A stretch of 64,000 nucleotides of DNA from Pseudomonas viridiflava (lineage in GTDB: Bacteria > Pseudomonadota > Gammaproteobacteria > Pseudomonadales > Pseudomonadaceae), in contig NZ_LKEH01000043.1 of assembly GCF_001642795.1 (NCBI RefSeq), positions 273,564-337,563 on the forward strand, given 5' to 3'. The notes under the pieces were generated by a model. It worked only from the letters and a program-made list of their open reading frames with translations. It was not told the DNA's origin and made no database searches. Shown here piece by piece: positions 26,865 to 36,075 of this stretch; position 1 is the stretch's first letter, and each line of letters begins with the position of its first letter. The position numbers and the translations under genes are program-made.

Positions 26865-29800
26865 GTCGCTCTCCGTGCGTGTGCTCGATCAGGTCGTTAT
26901 TGATGATCTTGGCGATGGTCTGCACCGACGGGCTGGCGACGATGCCGTAATGGTCAGTGTCCAGCGGCTGCCAGCTCAGCATGTTCGGCACCAGGGCCTG
27001 CCACGCGGTCTTGAGCGCTGACGGTTGCCACTTGCTGCCCATGCCGTAGGGATTGGGCTGCGTGGCAATGAACAGGCGCGTCGCCGTCGCAGGCAGTTGC
27101 ACGGGACGATGATCCGCCATGCTTGCCATGTTGTTCTGGCAGCAGACGATCAGGCGTTGCAGGTAGCGCGGCGTGTCCTCAGAGGCCATGTCGCCGGGCC
27201 GACGCGCGGAAAACTCGCGCTGGAAGACCTCTCGAATGTGCTGCTCGTCGATCTGCGCCAGCTCGGCTCCGGCGTCCGGTGCGGGTGGGTCGATCAGGTA
27301 CAGCGTCGGCTGCGACAAACCCGAGGTCTGCGCAAGGCTGCACATCGCCTGCGCAACCCAGGCGCCGAACGACCAGCCAGACAGACGCCAGTGTGTGCCG
27401 TCAGGGTGACCATTCTGCACAGCCCGCACATACCGCTGTGCACGCTCAACAAGACTGATGGCTGGCAGTTCGGGCAAGCGCAGCGCCGGATCGGCGATGA
27501 CCCGCACGCCCAGATCAGGATGCAGCGCCGAGACCAGTTCCCGATACGCCTGAACATCCCCGCCCACCGGGTGAATCAGGTACAGCCAGTCGCGGCCTGC
27601 ACCCGGGTTCCACTCATCGATGCGGACGGCGTCAGCCCAGGCATCCTCGGCATCCTCGGCGGCTTCGATGGCGTCGGGGCTGTCGGTCTGCACCAGTGCA
27701 AGCACCTCGCGCAGGCTGACCTTGTGACTGAACCGGGACAGCTCGACCACCACACCCGTCGCTGCCTGCAGCTCGTCGATCAGGTCCAGCAAGGTCAGTG
27801 AATCGGCGCCCAGTTCGTAGAGCGAGTTGTCTTCGTCCAACTCTGTCACGCCGAGCCATTTGCACAGGCAGTCATGCAGACGAGTCCGAAGGTCTGCGCC
27901 CTGCTCTTCTTTACCCGGCGCCGTCGAAGCAGATACCTGAGCAACAGGTTGCGCCGCTACCGATCCCGCGCCATGTCGAACCGGATAGAACTGTCGCGCC
28001 TTCTCGATGGACGTCGTCGAGATCAGCAGTTGCGGCAGTTGAGCGCTGAGCGCCACATCGAAAACCTGACAGCCCTCCTGCGCCGACATGCCCACCGCCA
28101 GGTGCCGTTGATGCACGGCATCCCCTGCTCCAGCGCCCGTGGCCATGCCGATGTCACGCCAGATGTCCCAGTTGATGCCGAGCCTTACACAATCGCTGGC
28201 GGCGTTCGGATGGTAATGGGTGAAGCCGTCCAGAGTGCCGCTGGCGGCAGCGTAGTCCAGATGACCGGCACCGCCGAACAGCGCAGCCATCGAGGAGCAA
28301 TACAGCACGAATTTCGGCGTCATCTGCTGGATCAGCTCTTCGACCGCCAGCATGCCGAGGGTCTTGGCGGCCATGGCTTCAGACAGCGTTCTGGCGTCGC
28401 GATGACGAATCAGGCTGCCAGCACCGACGCCTGCTGCGTGAATCACCCCGTCAAAGTGGCCGTAACGCCGTTCGAGTTGCTCCAGCACCTGGGGCCAGAC
28501 CGTCCGGTTGGCGATATCGGCCTGAACCGGATCGATACGCGAGCGGTAAGCCTGCAATGCGTCAGGGCACTCTCCGTGACGCGACAGCAGCACTACCCGC
28601 CGCTGGCCATTGTTTCGTAACAGGTGCTCGCACAACGTACGGCCGATGCCACCGCTGCCACCGATCACCAGAAACACGCCATCCTGCGGCAGCAGGCAGG
28701 GATCGACGGTTGACGCCATAACCGGGCTGGCCTGCAGATGCGGTTGCCACAGGTAATGGTCGCGGATGGCCATGCGTCTCGGCGCCACCACAGGGTCCGC
28801 CAGCAGCGCGGCCAGTGCTTCAGGTCGAGCGGCCAGTTGCGCGCTGTTCAGGTCCAGCCAGTGGCAACGCACCGGGTATTCCTGTGGCACCACTTCGGTG
28901 ATCCCGGCCAGGGCTGCAAGCTCGGGACGCTTTACCTCGCCGTACACCGGGCAGGCTTGCCATGACACCAGCCACAACCTCAGCGCAGGAGTACGAGACG
29001 TCTGGCCCCAGCCCTGCAACAGCGCACTGACGGTGTCCAGACACGCCCATTGCGCGGCAGCGAGGCTTTGCTCATTGACCCTGCCGGTGACCGACAACGG
29101 CAAGGCGTGCAGCCAGTCCAGCTCAAGCGGTGCCGACTGATCCCCGTCCGCTGCGGCCAGAATGTCGAGCAGGCGCGTGAGCGCCGGGGTGTCCAGCGGA
29201 TCCAGCACAAAACGGTCAGTGGCAAGTCGCTGAAAGCCATTCCCCGCCGTGACTTCGACCACTCGCCGATAGACGTTTTTAAGGCAACTGCGCAGTGTGT
29301 CGTCGAGGGCCTCGTGGCTGCACACCACCAGCAATTCCCGAGGTTGAGCCAGCGGGCGTGAACTCAAGCGCCGCACCCGCTGCCATTGCCGTTGATAAAA
29401 CCAGTCGGCCACGGGCTGTCGTTCAGTAACTTTTTCAAGAGCAGACGATGCCTGAAACCGATAGGTCTGCAGATCGAAGGCCGACGGCGGCAGGTCCCAC
29501 GGCGGTGGCGCTGAACGTGTCGGCCAGTCAATCGTCGCCCCGCTATACCAGGCGTCGAGCAAGGCGTGCGGCGACAGCTCGCTGGCCGTCACGTGGGCCT
29601 CCGATGGCACGACTTCCCTGATCAACGAAGGCTGCAGGCACACCGTTTCATTCGGTGGGCAGATCATCGCGAAGCGCCAGCGCAAGGCGCGGCGCCCGGT
29701 TTGCACATGCCGCAGCACGGCGGTCCGCTGTTCGGGAAAGGTGTTGAGCCAGGTTTCGATGACCGCCATGTCCCGTTCCAGCGCCGAACGACTGTGCGCC

Positions 29801-32800
29801 GACAGCAGCAGACACGGCACGTCGTCCTGCGGGACGATTTCGGCCTGTGGCGCGGCGCCGATAATGACGTGAGCGTTGGTGCCGCCAATGCCGAAACTGC
29901 TGACCCCGGCCAGCCGTCGGCGCCCTTCCGGCCATGGCAGGGACGTGGTGGGGATATAGAACGGCGAGTGTTCCAGGTCGATCTGCGGGTTGATCCGAGA
30001 GAAGCCGAGGTTGGGCGGGATCACGCCGTGAAAGACCGCAAGCGCTGCACGGATCAGCCCGACCACGCCTGCCGCTGCGCCCAGGTGACCGATCTGGCTT
30101 TTCACCGAGGCCAGCGCACAACTGGCAGCCGGTGCAGGGCCAAATGCCTTGCTCAACGCCGCGACTTCCACCGGATCACCCAGCAAAGTGCCGGTGCCGT
30201 GGGCTTCGATGTAGCCCATGTCGGTTCCGCCCACGCCTGCCTTGCGCATGGCATCGCGGATGACCGCCGTCTGCCCCGCCACAGAAGGCGCGGTGTAGCT
30301 CATCTTGCTGCGACCGTCGTTGTTCAGCGCCGTGGCCTCGACCACTGCGTAGATCCGGTCGCCATCAGCCCTGGCGCGTGCCAGCGGTTTGAGCACCACG
30401 ACGCCATAACCACTGGCGCCGATGGTGCCGCTGGCGTCCTCGCTGAACGGCCGACACAGGCCATCGCGGGAAAAGATGTGCTGGGAACGGTGGCGATAGC
30501 CTTCGGTCAGCGTCGGATCGACCAGCACGCCAGCGGCCAGCATCACGTCGCTGTCGCCCTGACGCAGCATGGCACCGGCCAGATGGACCGCGATCAGCGA
30601 ACTGCCGCACGCGGCCTGAACACTCATGGCCGGACCGGTAAGATCCAGGTGATAAGCGACCTTGGTGGCCAGAAAATCCTTGTCGTGATGCAACGCCATC
30701 TGAAAGCCGTCCGGCAGATCGCCGTCAGCGCTCTCGCGCAGCATCTGCTGGAAGTACGTGGTCTCGCCGCAACTGGCGATCAGCCCGATGCGCGGACCGT
30801 CGGCTTTCGGGACCATCCCCGCGTGCTGTAACGCCTGCACACAGGCCATCAGCAAGTGCCGCTGCTGCGGGTCCATCAGACGGGCTTCCTGACGGCTGAT
30901 GCCGAAATACTCAGGGTCGAAATCCAGCAGACCCGCCAGCTGACTGCGAGCGCCCACCTGCCCCTCGACGGCGGCAAACTGTTCGATGCCCACCTGATTG
31001 CCCTGAATCATCGTCCAGAATTCGGCCAGGTTCTGCGCACCGGCCACGTTGACGGTCATGCCGATGATTGCCATGGGTTGTTCACGGGTATCGACAGCAT
31101 CGACGCCCTGCTCGCGCGTGACCGGCGCTGATGACGAACTGCCCAGATGGTGCGCCAGACGCCGCACGGTGACGTGTTCGAACAGGTCGGACATCGAAAC
31201 GGCCTGCGGCAATGCCTGGGCATAGCGCGCATGCAGCCGCATCAGGCCGAGACTGGTCGCACCGGCCTCGAAAAACGTCTGATCCGGCTCGATGGGACGC
31301 CCAATCACCGCCACGAACAGCTCGGTCAACTGCTGTTCCAGCGGGCTGAGCTGCGAAGCAGGTGCCGCAGTAAACGAGCGTTCCAGCACCACGCCCAGCC
31401 CGGTCAACGCCTTGCGATCGATCTTGCCACTGGGCGTGCGCGGCCAGACGTCGAGCTGGCGGTATTCATTGATGCGCACATGGGCGGGCAGGTGCAGTGC
31501 CACCTGACGATCCAGCGCCTGAAGATCGGGCGGCGTGCCGTCCAGGTGCAGACAGGCCGTGAGGCGCTGCGGCTCGTCCTGAAGGATCACGACTGCATTG
31601 ATCACCAAAGGGTGCTGCATCAGCGCCGCTTCAATCTGCCCCAGTTCCAGACGCTGACCGCTGATTTTGACCTGTTGATCGTCACGCCCCAGATAGTGCA
31701 AACGCCCCTCGGCATCGGCGCAGGCCAGATCGCCCGTGCGATAGAACAACGCCGTGCTGCCATCGGGCCGTGGCAGCTCGACAAAACGCGTGGCATTCAG
31801 CACAGGATCTGCGAGGTAGCAGCGGGAAATCATCGGCCCGGCCACCAGCAGATAACCCCGATTGCCAGCAGGAACGGGACGGTCGAAGTCATCCACCAGC
31901 AGCAACAGCGCGTTGCTCACCGCTCGCCCGATGGGTGCTCGCAACGGCCAGTCGCGAACGGACTCGGGCAGGCGCCAGGCGCTGACCACATGGGTTTCGG
32001 TCGGGCCGTAATGATTGAACAGGCGCGCCTGGGGCATGCCGTCAAACCAGTCGCGCAGTGCATCGGTGCAGAGCAGTTGCTCGCCCGCCGTGATCACCTC
32101 GCGCAAGGCCTGCGGGTACACCTTCTGGCCGACCGCGGTTTGCGCCAGATGCTGCAAGGCCACACAGGGCAGGAACAATCGCTCGATACGGGCTTCAAGC
32201 AAATAATCCAGCAATGCCTGCGCATCCTGACGCCAGCGCGGTTTGATCAGGTGATAGGTTCCGCCACCGCACAGGGTGCTGAAAATCTCCTGAAACGAGA
32301 CGTCGAAGGACAGCATGGAAAATTGCAGGGTAACGGATCGTGCTGGGAGCTGACCCTGGGTGCGCTGCCATTGCAGCAGGTTGCAGAGTGTCAGGTCCGG
32401 CACCTGCACACCTTTTGGCGTGCCGGTGGAGCCCGAGGTAAACAGGGTGTACAGCGGGCGTTCGCCGTTGTGTCGCGGGCGCTGCAAGGATCGCGGCGCA
32501 GCATCAAGGTCAACGCGATGGCAGACGAAGCGCTCGACAGCCAGTTCATTCAGTGCCGCTTCGGTCTCGGCGCTGAACAGCAGGCAGTGCGGTTGTGCCT
32601 GTTGCAACACCTGACGCTGAACGGCCAACGGATAGCCGGGGTCGAGTGGTACGGCGGTCAGGTTGAGTTTGGCCAGAGCCAGCAAGGCGACGATGTGCTC
32701 GACCGAGGCGTCCAGATACAGCACCACTTGCAGTGGCTCTTTGGTTTGATCGTTTGCAGGGTATTGCTCGACCAGAAGCGCGGCCAGGGTATCGGCCAAT

Positions 32801-35800
32801 GTATTCAGCTCGGCGTAACTCACATGGCGCTGGTCAGCGACCAGCGCGATGGACCGCGGTGTGCACAGCGCCTGATGTTCGAACCAGTCGGCCAGAGTCG
32901 TGAATGGCGGTTCGGTGCGGTCGCCGACACTGGCCGGAGGCAGGCCGAGACGATGCGGTAAAAGTACGTCATGCAGCGTCGCGGTCGGGCGCTCCAGCAG
33001 AGCGTCCAGACCACGCTGGAACAGCATGTTGATGGCGTCGATCTGTGCCGCATCGAAGTGACTGCTCTGGTATTCCCACCAGCATTCAAGCTGCGATCCG
33101 CCCTGCACCAGCAGCAACGTCAGCGGACACTTGGCCTGCAACGTTTCGTTGAATTCCAGCGTGGCCTGCAGCGGCCCGTCGTTGAGGCTGGCGTAGTCGG
33201 TGTTTTCCAGCACGAACATGAAATCGAACAGGGCCGAACCGGATGACAGCCGCAGGTCTTCAACCAGATCCGCCAGAGCCACATCCTGCAATGCCAGCAC
33301 CTCGCGCACGAGGTCAGTCTGAATGCGCAGTTGCTCGCTCAACGTCACCTCATGATTGAACGCAGCGGGAATCAGCACGGTGTTGGCGAACATGCCCGGC
33401 GCGTGCTCGAACTCCGCCAGTGGCCGGTTCAATACCGGACTGGCGATCCTTGGCCGCTCGCAACCGGTCAGGGCATACAGGCTCCAAGCGTAGACACTGA
33501 ACAGCACGTCGAACCGGGTAAAGCGCTGGCGGCTGCAGAAACGATCCAGTGCGGCGCTGCGCAACTCGCCCAGCGGCTGCCGATACAGACGGGCCTGCGG
33601 ACTGACAGCACGCACCGGCGGTAGCGCCGATGAAGGCGTGTCCTGAAGACGGTGCAGCTCGGCCAACGCTCGACGCTGATCACGGTATTGCGGGGCCACG
33701 CGCCACTGACGCTGCCATTGAGCGAATTCCAGGGTGGTCAGGCTCGGCACTGCATCGGCGGTGGCTCTGCCCTGCGCCGCATCTTCGTACAGTTGCGTCA
33801 GATCATCGAACAGCAGGTTCATTGACCAGCCATCGGTGATGATGTGATGCAGGTTCATCAACAGCCGACAGCTGCCATCGGCAAACGGCAGCAGCCAGGT
33901 CCGAAACAGGGTCGGCATCGACAGATCGAACGGCGTGTCGAAGACCAGCGTCGCAAAGCTGCGCCAGGTGTCCTGCGTGAAATGCCCGAGCGCAAAGACT
34001 TTGCATGGTGTGCCGTGCTCGGCCACCACCTGATACAACCCGTCAGGACCGGACTCGAACGCCATGCGCAACGCCGAATGCCGGGCCACGAGGCGATCCA
34101 CGGTATCGGCCAGCGCCTGAATTTGAATCCCGCTTTTCAGGTGAAGGATGATCGGCACGTTGTAGGCGGTCGAGTCCGGCATTCGTTGCTGAATCAGCCA
34201 CAGACGGCTCTGCTCGGCGGTTGCAGGCTGACGTCGGTCGTTGCTGATGACGGGTGCGACGGGATAACCGGAGGCGATGTTCTGCTCGGCATTCAAGCGT
34301 TCGGCGAGCGCTGAGAAAGGCTCGCTGAGCAGCGCGCTCATAGTGATATCCCGCTGCCAACGGGTGCGAATCATCGAACGCAGGCGCATGGCTTTCAGCG
34401 AATCGCCACCACTGCCCAGCCAATCATCCTGAGCGCACAGCGCAGGTTGCGACAACAGCATGCGGGCCTGACTCAGCAGCCAATCCAGCACCGCTGACTG
34501 CGCTTGCGCAACAGGCGCTTCGTGACCCGGCTGTTCGACAGCCGCGCGCCAGGGTGCCAATGGCTGGGCCAGCAGTGCATCGCGGTCGATCTTGCCATTG
34601 GCGGTCAGCGGCAAACGCTGAACCACGAACAGCTGATGCGGGCGCATCCACGGTGCGAGTTGCGTACGCAGATGCGTGTCGAACTCGCGATAGTCCAACG
34701 GGTGTCGCGGCACAATGAACGCCAGCAACTGGTGGTCTTCAGCGGCGTGTCGGCGCGTGCAGACGTAGGCCTGGGCAACGCCTGAATGCTCCAGCAGACG
34801 CTGCTCGACCTCGCCCGGCTCGATGCGAAAGCCGCGAACCTTGACCTGACGATCCATGCGGCCCAGGTACTCGATCAAGCCGTCGCTGTTGAGCCGCACC
34901 TGATCGCCGGTTCGGTAATAGCGCCGCTCTGCACCTTCGGGGTCACGCAACTGCACGAAACTGTGCACCGTATCGTGCGGGCGATTGCGGTAGCCGCGCG
35001 CGACGCCGCTGCCGCTCAGGTACAGCTCGCCTGCTTCGCCCTGCTCGACCGCGCATTGTTGGGCGTCCAGAACGCACAGTCCGGTGTCTGGCAACGGTCG
35101 GCCGATCGGCACTGAATCGCCCTGAAAACTCCGGGCAATCGGGTACGTCAGCGCGAACGTGGTGCATTCGGTCGGACCGTACGCGTTGAAGATCCGGCAC
35201 TGACTGTCGGGATTGGCGTGGTACCAGGCGCGCACAGCAGCAGCGCTGACCTGTTCGCCACCGATCAGCACCTGACGCAGGCTGGCGAAGCAGCTCGGGA
35301 AGTCGGCGCTCAAGGTATTGAACAGCGAAACCGTCATGAACAGGTTATCGACCCGCTGCGTTTCGAGCACCTCGGCGAGGCGTCGCGCATCGTGCAGGTC
35401 GTCGTCAGCGATGATCACGCAGCAGCCGCCATTGAGCAGCGGTGCCCAGACCTCGAAACTGCATGCATCGAATGCCGGATTGGACAGGCAGGCGAACCGG
35501 TCAGTCGCACGAATCTCGATATAACCCTCAGGCTCGGCAAGCCGCAGCAGACCACGCTCGCCGACCTCGACCGCTTTCGGCACGCCCGTGGTGCCGGAGG
35601 TGTAGAACAGGAACATCACCTCGGCGAAATATTCGGCGAGCGGCTGGACGGGATGATCGGGATGATCCAGCAGCACATCGACGCCGAGCTGCCAGACCGA
35701 CGGCGTCCAGTTCAGATCATTCGTCAGGGTCACCAGACCGACGCACCCGGCATCAGCCAGCATCAGTTCCCGACGCGCCAGCGGGCTGGCCGCGTCCAGT

Positions 35801-36075
35801 GGTACCACCACGGCGCCAACCTTCAGGGCACCCAGCATCGCTGCCAGCCACTGCCAGCTGCGCGGCATGCACAGCGCGAGGGATTGGCCGGGTTTTACGC
35901 CGCGAGCCTTGAGCCCGCAAGCGACACGTTCACTGGCGCTGGCCAGTTGTGCGTAGCTCAGATGAGTCTGCTGGTCGATCACCGCCAGTGCCTGCGGCTG
36001 GCGGCGGACCTGCCCGGCAAAACGACCCAGCAAGGTCGCCTGGGTTTGCGCACCGCTCTTGTGACTGTCCATCAA
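26851..36075 (-). CDS. hybrid NRPS/PKS: A-PCP-C-A-PCP-KS-KR-ACP-TE (no AT)
   Basis: A 3074-residue synthetase. Approximate motif positions: A1 core FYTSGTTGVPK at 160; PCP1 GSGGDSLKAM at 558; C with HHIITDGWS at 747; A2 core FTSGSTGTPKG at 1218; PCP2 EAGATSLGLM at 1604; KS from 1668 with the cysteine in VQAACGSSLIAVH at 1821 and histidines in EAHGTGTLLGDP (1961) and QIGHLGAAAG (1998); KR with IGGSGGIGRTL at 2478 and DYAAASG near 2607; ACP ELGADSLTLL at 2755; TE with GWSFGAWVAQA at 2902 and DTDHYG near the end. Between KS and KR there is no acyltransferase G-H-S-x-G motif. The ten-residue codes read DAFFLGATFK (Ile/Val-like) for A1 and DVQLIAHVVK (the proline code) for A2. A1 has no upstream C domain, so this protein can start a chain. 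It would make aliphatic-Pro extended by one reduced ketide. Its start overlaps the previous gene by 4 bp. Confidence 0.93.
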   Translation of the reverse strand: MMDSHKSGAQTQATLLGRFAGQVRRQPQALAVIDQQTHLSYAQLASASERVACGLKARGVKPGQSLALCMPRSWQWLAAMLGALKVGAVVVPLDAASPLARRELMLADAGCVGLVTLTNDLNWTPSVWQLGVDVLLDHPDHPVQPLAEYFAEVMFLFYTSGTTGVPKAVEVGERGLLRLAEPEGYIEIRATDRFACLSNPAFDACSFEVWAPLLNGGCCVIIADDDLHDARRLAEVLETQRVDNLFMTVSLFNTLSADFPSCFASLRQVLIGGEQVSAAAVRAWYHANPDSQCRIFNAYGPTECTTFALTYPIARSFQGDSVPIGRPLPDTGLCVLDAQQCAVEQGEAGELYLSGSGVARGYRNRPHDTVHSFVQLRDPEGAERRYYRTGDQVRLNSDGLIEYLGRMDRQVKVRGFRIEPGEVEQRLLEHSGVAQAYVCTRRHAAEDHQLLAFIVPRHPLDYREFDTHLRTQLAPWMRPHQLFVVQRLPLTANGKIDRDALLAQPLAPWRAAVEQPGHEAPVAQAQSAVLDWLLSQARMLLSQPALCAQDDWLGSGGDSLKAMRLRSMIRTRWQRDITMSALLSEPFSALAERLNAEQNIASGYPVAPVISNDRRQPATAEQSRLWLIQQRMPDSTAYNVPIILHLKSGIQIQALADTVDRLVARHSALRMAFESGPDGLYQVVAEHGTPCKVFALGHFTQDTWRSFATLVFDTPFDLSMPTLFRTWLLPFADGSCRLLMNLHHIITDGWSMNLLFDDLTQLYEDAAQGRATADAVPSLTTLEFAQWQRQWRVAPQYRDQRRALAELHRLQDTPSSALPPVRAVSPQARLYRQPLGELRSAALDRFCSRQRFTRFDVLFSVYAWSLYALTGCERPRIASPVLNRPLAEFEHAPGMFANTVLIPAAFNHEVTLSEQLRIQTDLVREVLALQDVALADLVEDLRLSSGSALFDFMFVLENTDYASLNDGPLQATLEFNETLQAKCPLTLLLVQGGSQLECWWEYQSSHFDAAQIDAINMLFQRGLDALLERPTATLHDVLLPHRLGLPPASVGDRTEPPFTTLADWFEHQALCTPRSIALVADQRHVSYAELNTLADTLAALLVEQYPANDQTKEPLQVVLYLDASVEHIVALLALAKLNLTAVPLDPGYPLAVQRQVLQQAQPHCLLFSAETEAALNELAVERFVCHRVDLDAAPRSLQRPRHNGERPLYTLFTSGSTGTPKGVQVPDLTLCNLLQWQRTQGQLPARSVTLQFSMLSFDVSFQEIFSTLCGGGTYHLIKPRWRQDAQALLDYLLEARIERLFLPCVALQHLAQTAVGQKVYPQALREVITAGEQLLCTDALRDWFDGMPQARLFNHYGPTETHVVSAWRLPESVRDWPLRAPIGRAVSNALLLLVDDFDRPVPAGNRGYLLVAGPMISRCYLADPVLNATRFVELPRPDGSTALFYRTGDLACADAEGRLHYLGRDDQQVKISGQRLELGQIEAALMQHPLVINAVVILQDEPQRLTACLHLDGTPPDLQALDRQVALHLPAHVRINEYRQLDVWPRTPSGKIDRKALTGLGVVLERSFTAAPASQLSPLEQQLTELFVAVIGRPIEPDQTFFEAGATSLGLMRLHARYAQALPQAVSMSDLFEHVTVRRLAHHLGSSSSAPVTREQGVDAVDTREQPMAIIGMTVNVAGAQNLAEFWTMIQGNQVGIEQFAAVEGQVGARSQLAGLLDFDPEYFGISRQEARLMDPQQRHLLMACVQALQHAGMVPKADGPRIGLIASCGETTYFQQMLRESADGDLPDGFQMALHHDKDFLATKVAYHLDLTGPAMSVQAACGSSLIAVHLAGAMLRQGDSDVMLAAGVLVDPTLTEGYRHRSQHIFSRDGLCRPFSEDASGTIGASGYGVVVLKPLARARADGDRIYAVVEATALNNDGRSKMSYTAPSVAGQTAVIRDAMRKAGVGGTDMGYIEAHGTGTLLGDPVEVAALSKAFGPAPAASCALASVKSQIGHLGAAAGVVGLIRAALAVFHGVIPPNLGFSRINPQIDLEHSPFYIPTTSLPWPEGRRRLAGVSSFGIGGTNAHVIIGAAPQAEIVPQDDVPCLLLSAHSRSALERDMAVIETWLNTFPEQRTAVLRHVQTGRRALRWRFAMICPPNETVCLQPSLIREVVPSEAHVTASELSPHALLDAWYSGATIDWPTRSAPPPWDLPPSAFDLQTYRFQASSALEKVTERQPVADWFYQRQWQRVRRLSSRPLAQPRELLVVCSHEALDDTLRSCLKNVYRRVVEVTAGNGFQRLATDRFVLDPLDTPALTRLLDILAAADGDQSAPLELDWLHALPLSVTGRVNEQSLAAAQWACLDTVSALLQGWGQTSRTPALRLWLVSWQACPVYGEVKRPELAALAGITEVVPQEYPVRCHWLDLNSAQLAARPEALAALLADPVVAPRRMAIRDHYLWQPHLQASPVMASTVDPCLLPQDGVFLVIGGSGGIGRTLCEHLLRNNGQRRVVLLSRHGECPDALQAYRSRIDPVQADIANRTVWPQVLEQLERRYGHFDGVIHAAGVGAGSLIRHRDARTLSEAMAAKTLGMLAVEELIQQMTPKFVLYCSSMAALFGGAGHLDYAAASGTLDGFTHYHPNAASDCVRLGINWDIWRDIGMATGAGAGDAVHQRHLAVGMSAQEGCQVFDVALSAQLPQLLISTTSIEKARQFYPVRHGAGSVAAQPVAQVSASTAPGKEEQGADLRTRLHDCLCKWLGVTELDEDNSLYELGADSLTLLDLIDELQAATGVVVELSRFSHKVSLREVLALVQTDSPDAIEAAEDAEDAWADAVRIDEWNPGAGRDWLYLIHPVGGDVQAYRELVSALHPDLGVRVIADPALRLPELPAISLVERAQRYVRAVQNGHPDGTHWRLSGWSFGAWVAQAMCSLAQTSGLSQPTLYLIDPPAPDAGAELAQIDEQHIREVFQREFSARRPGDMASEDTPRYLQRLIVCCQNNMASMADHRPVQLPATATRLFIATQPNPYGMGSKWQPSALKTAWQALVPNMLSWQPLDTDHYGIVASPSVQTIAKIINNDLIEHTHGERHERT

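Noticed and set aside
31147-32961. 604-codon plus-strand frame and similar long frames across 26851-49891
   Set aside because: All are shadows of the NRPS genes; no start signals or recognisable domains.
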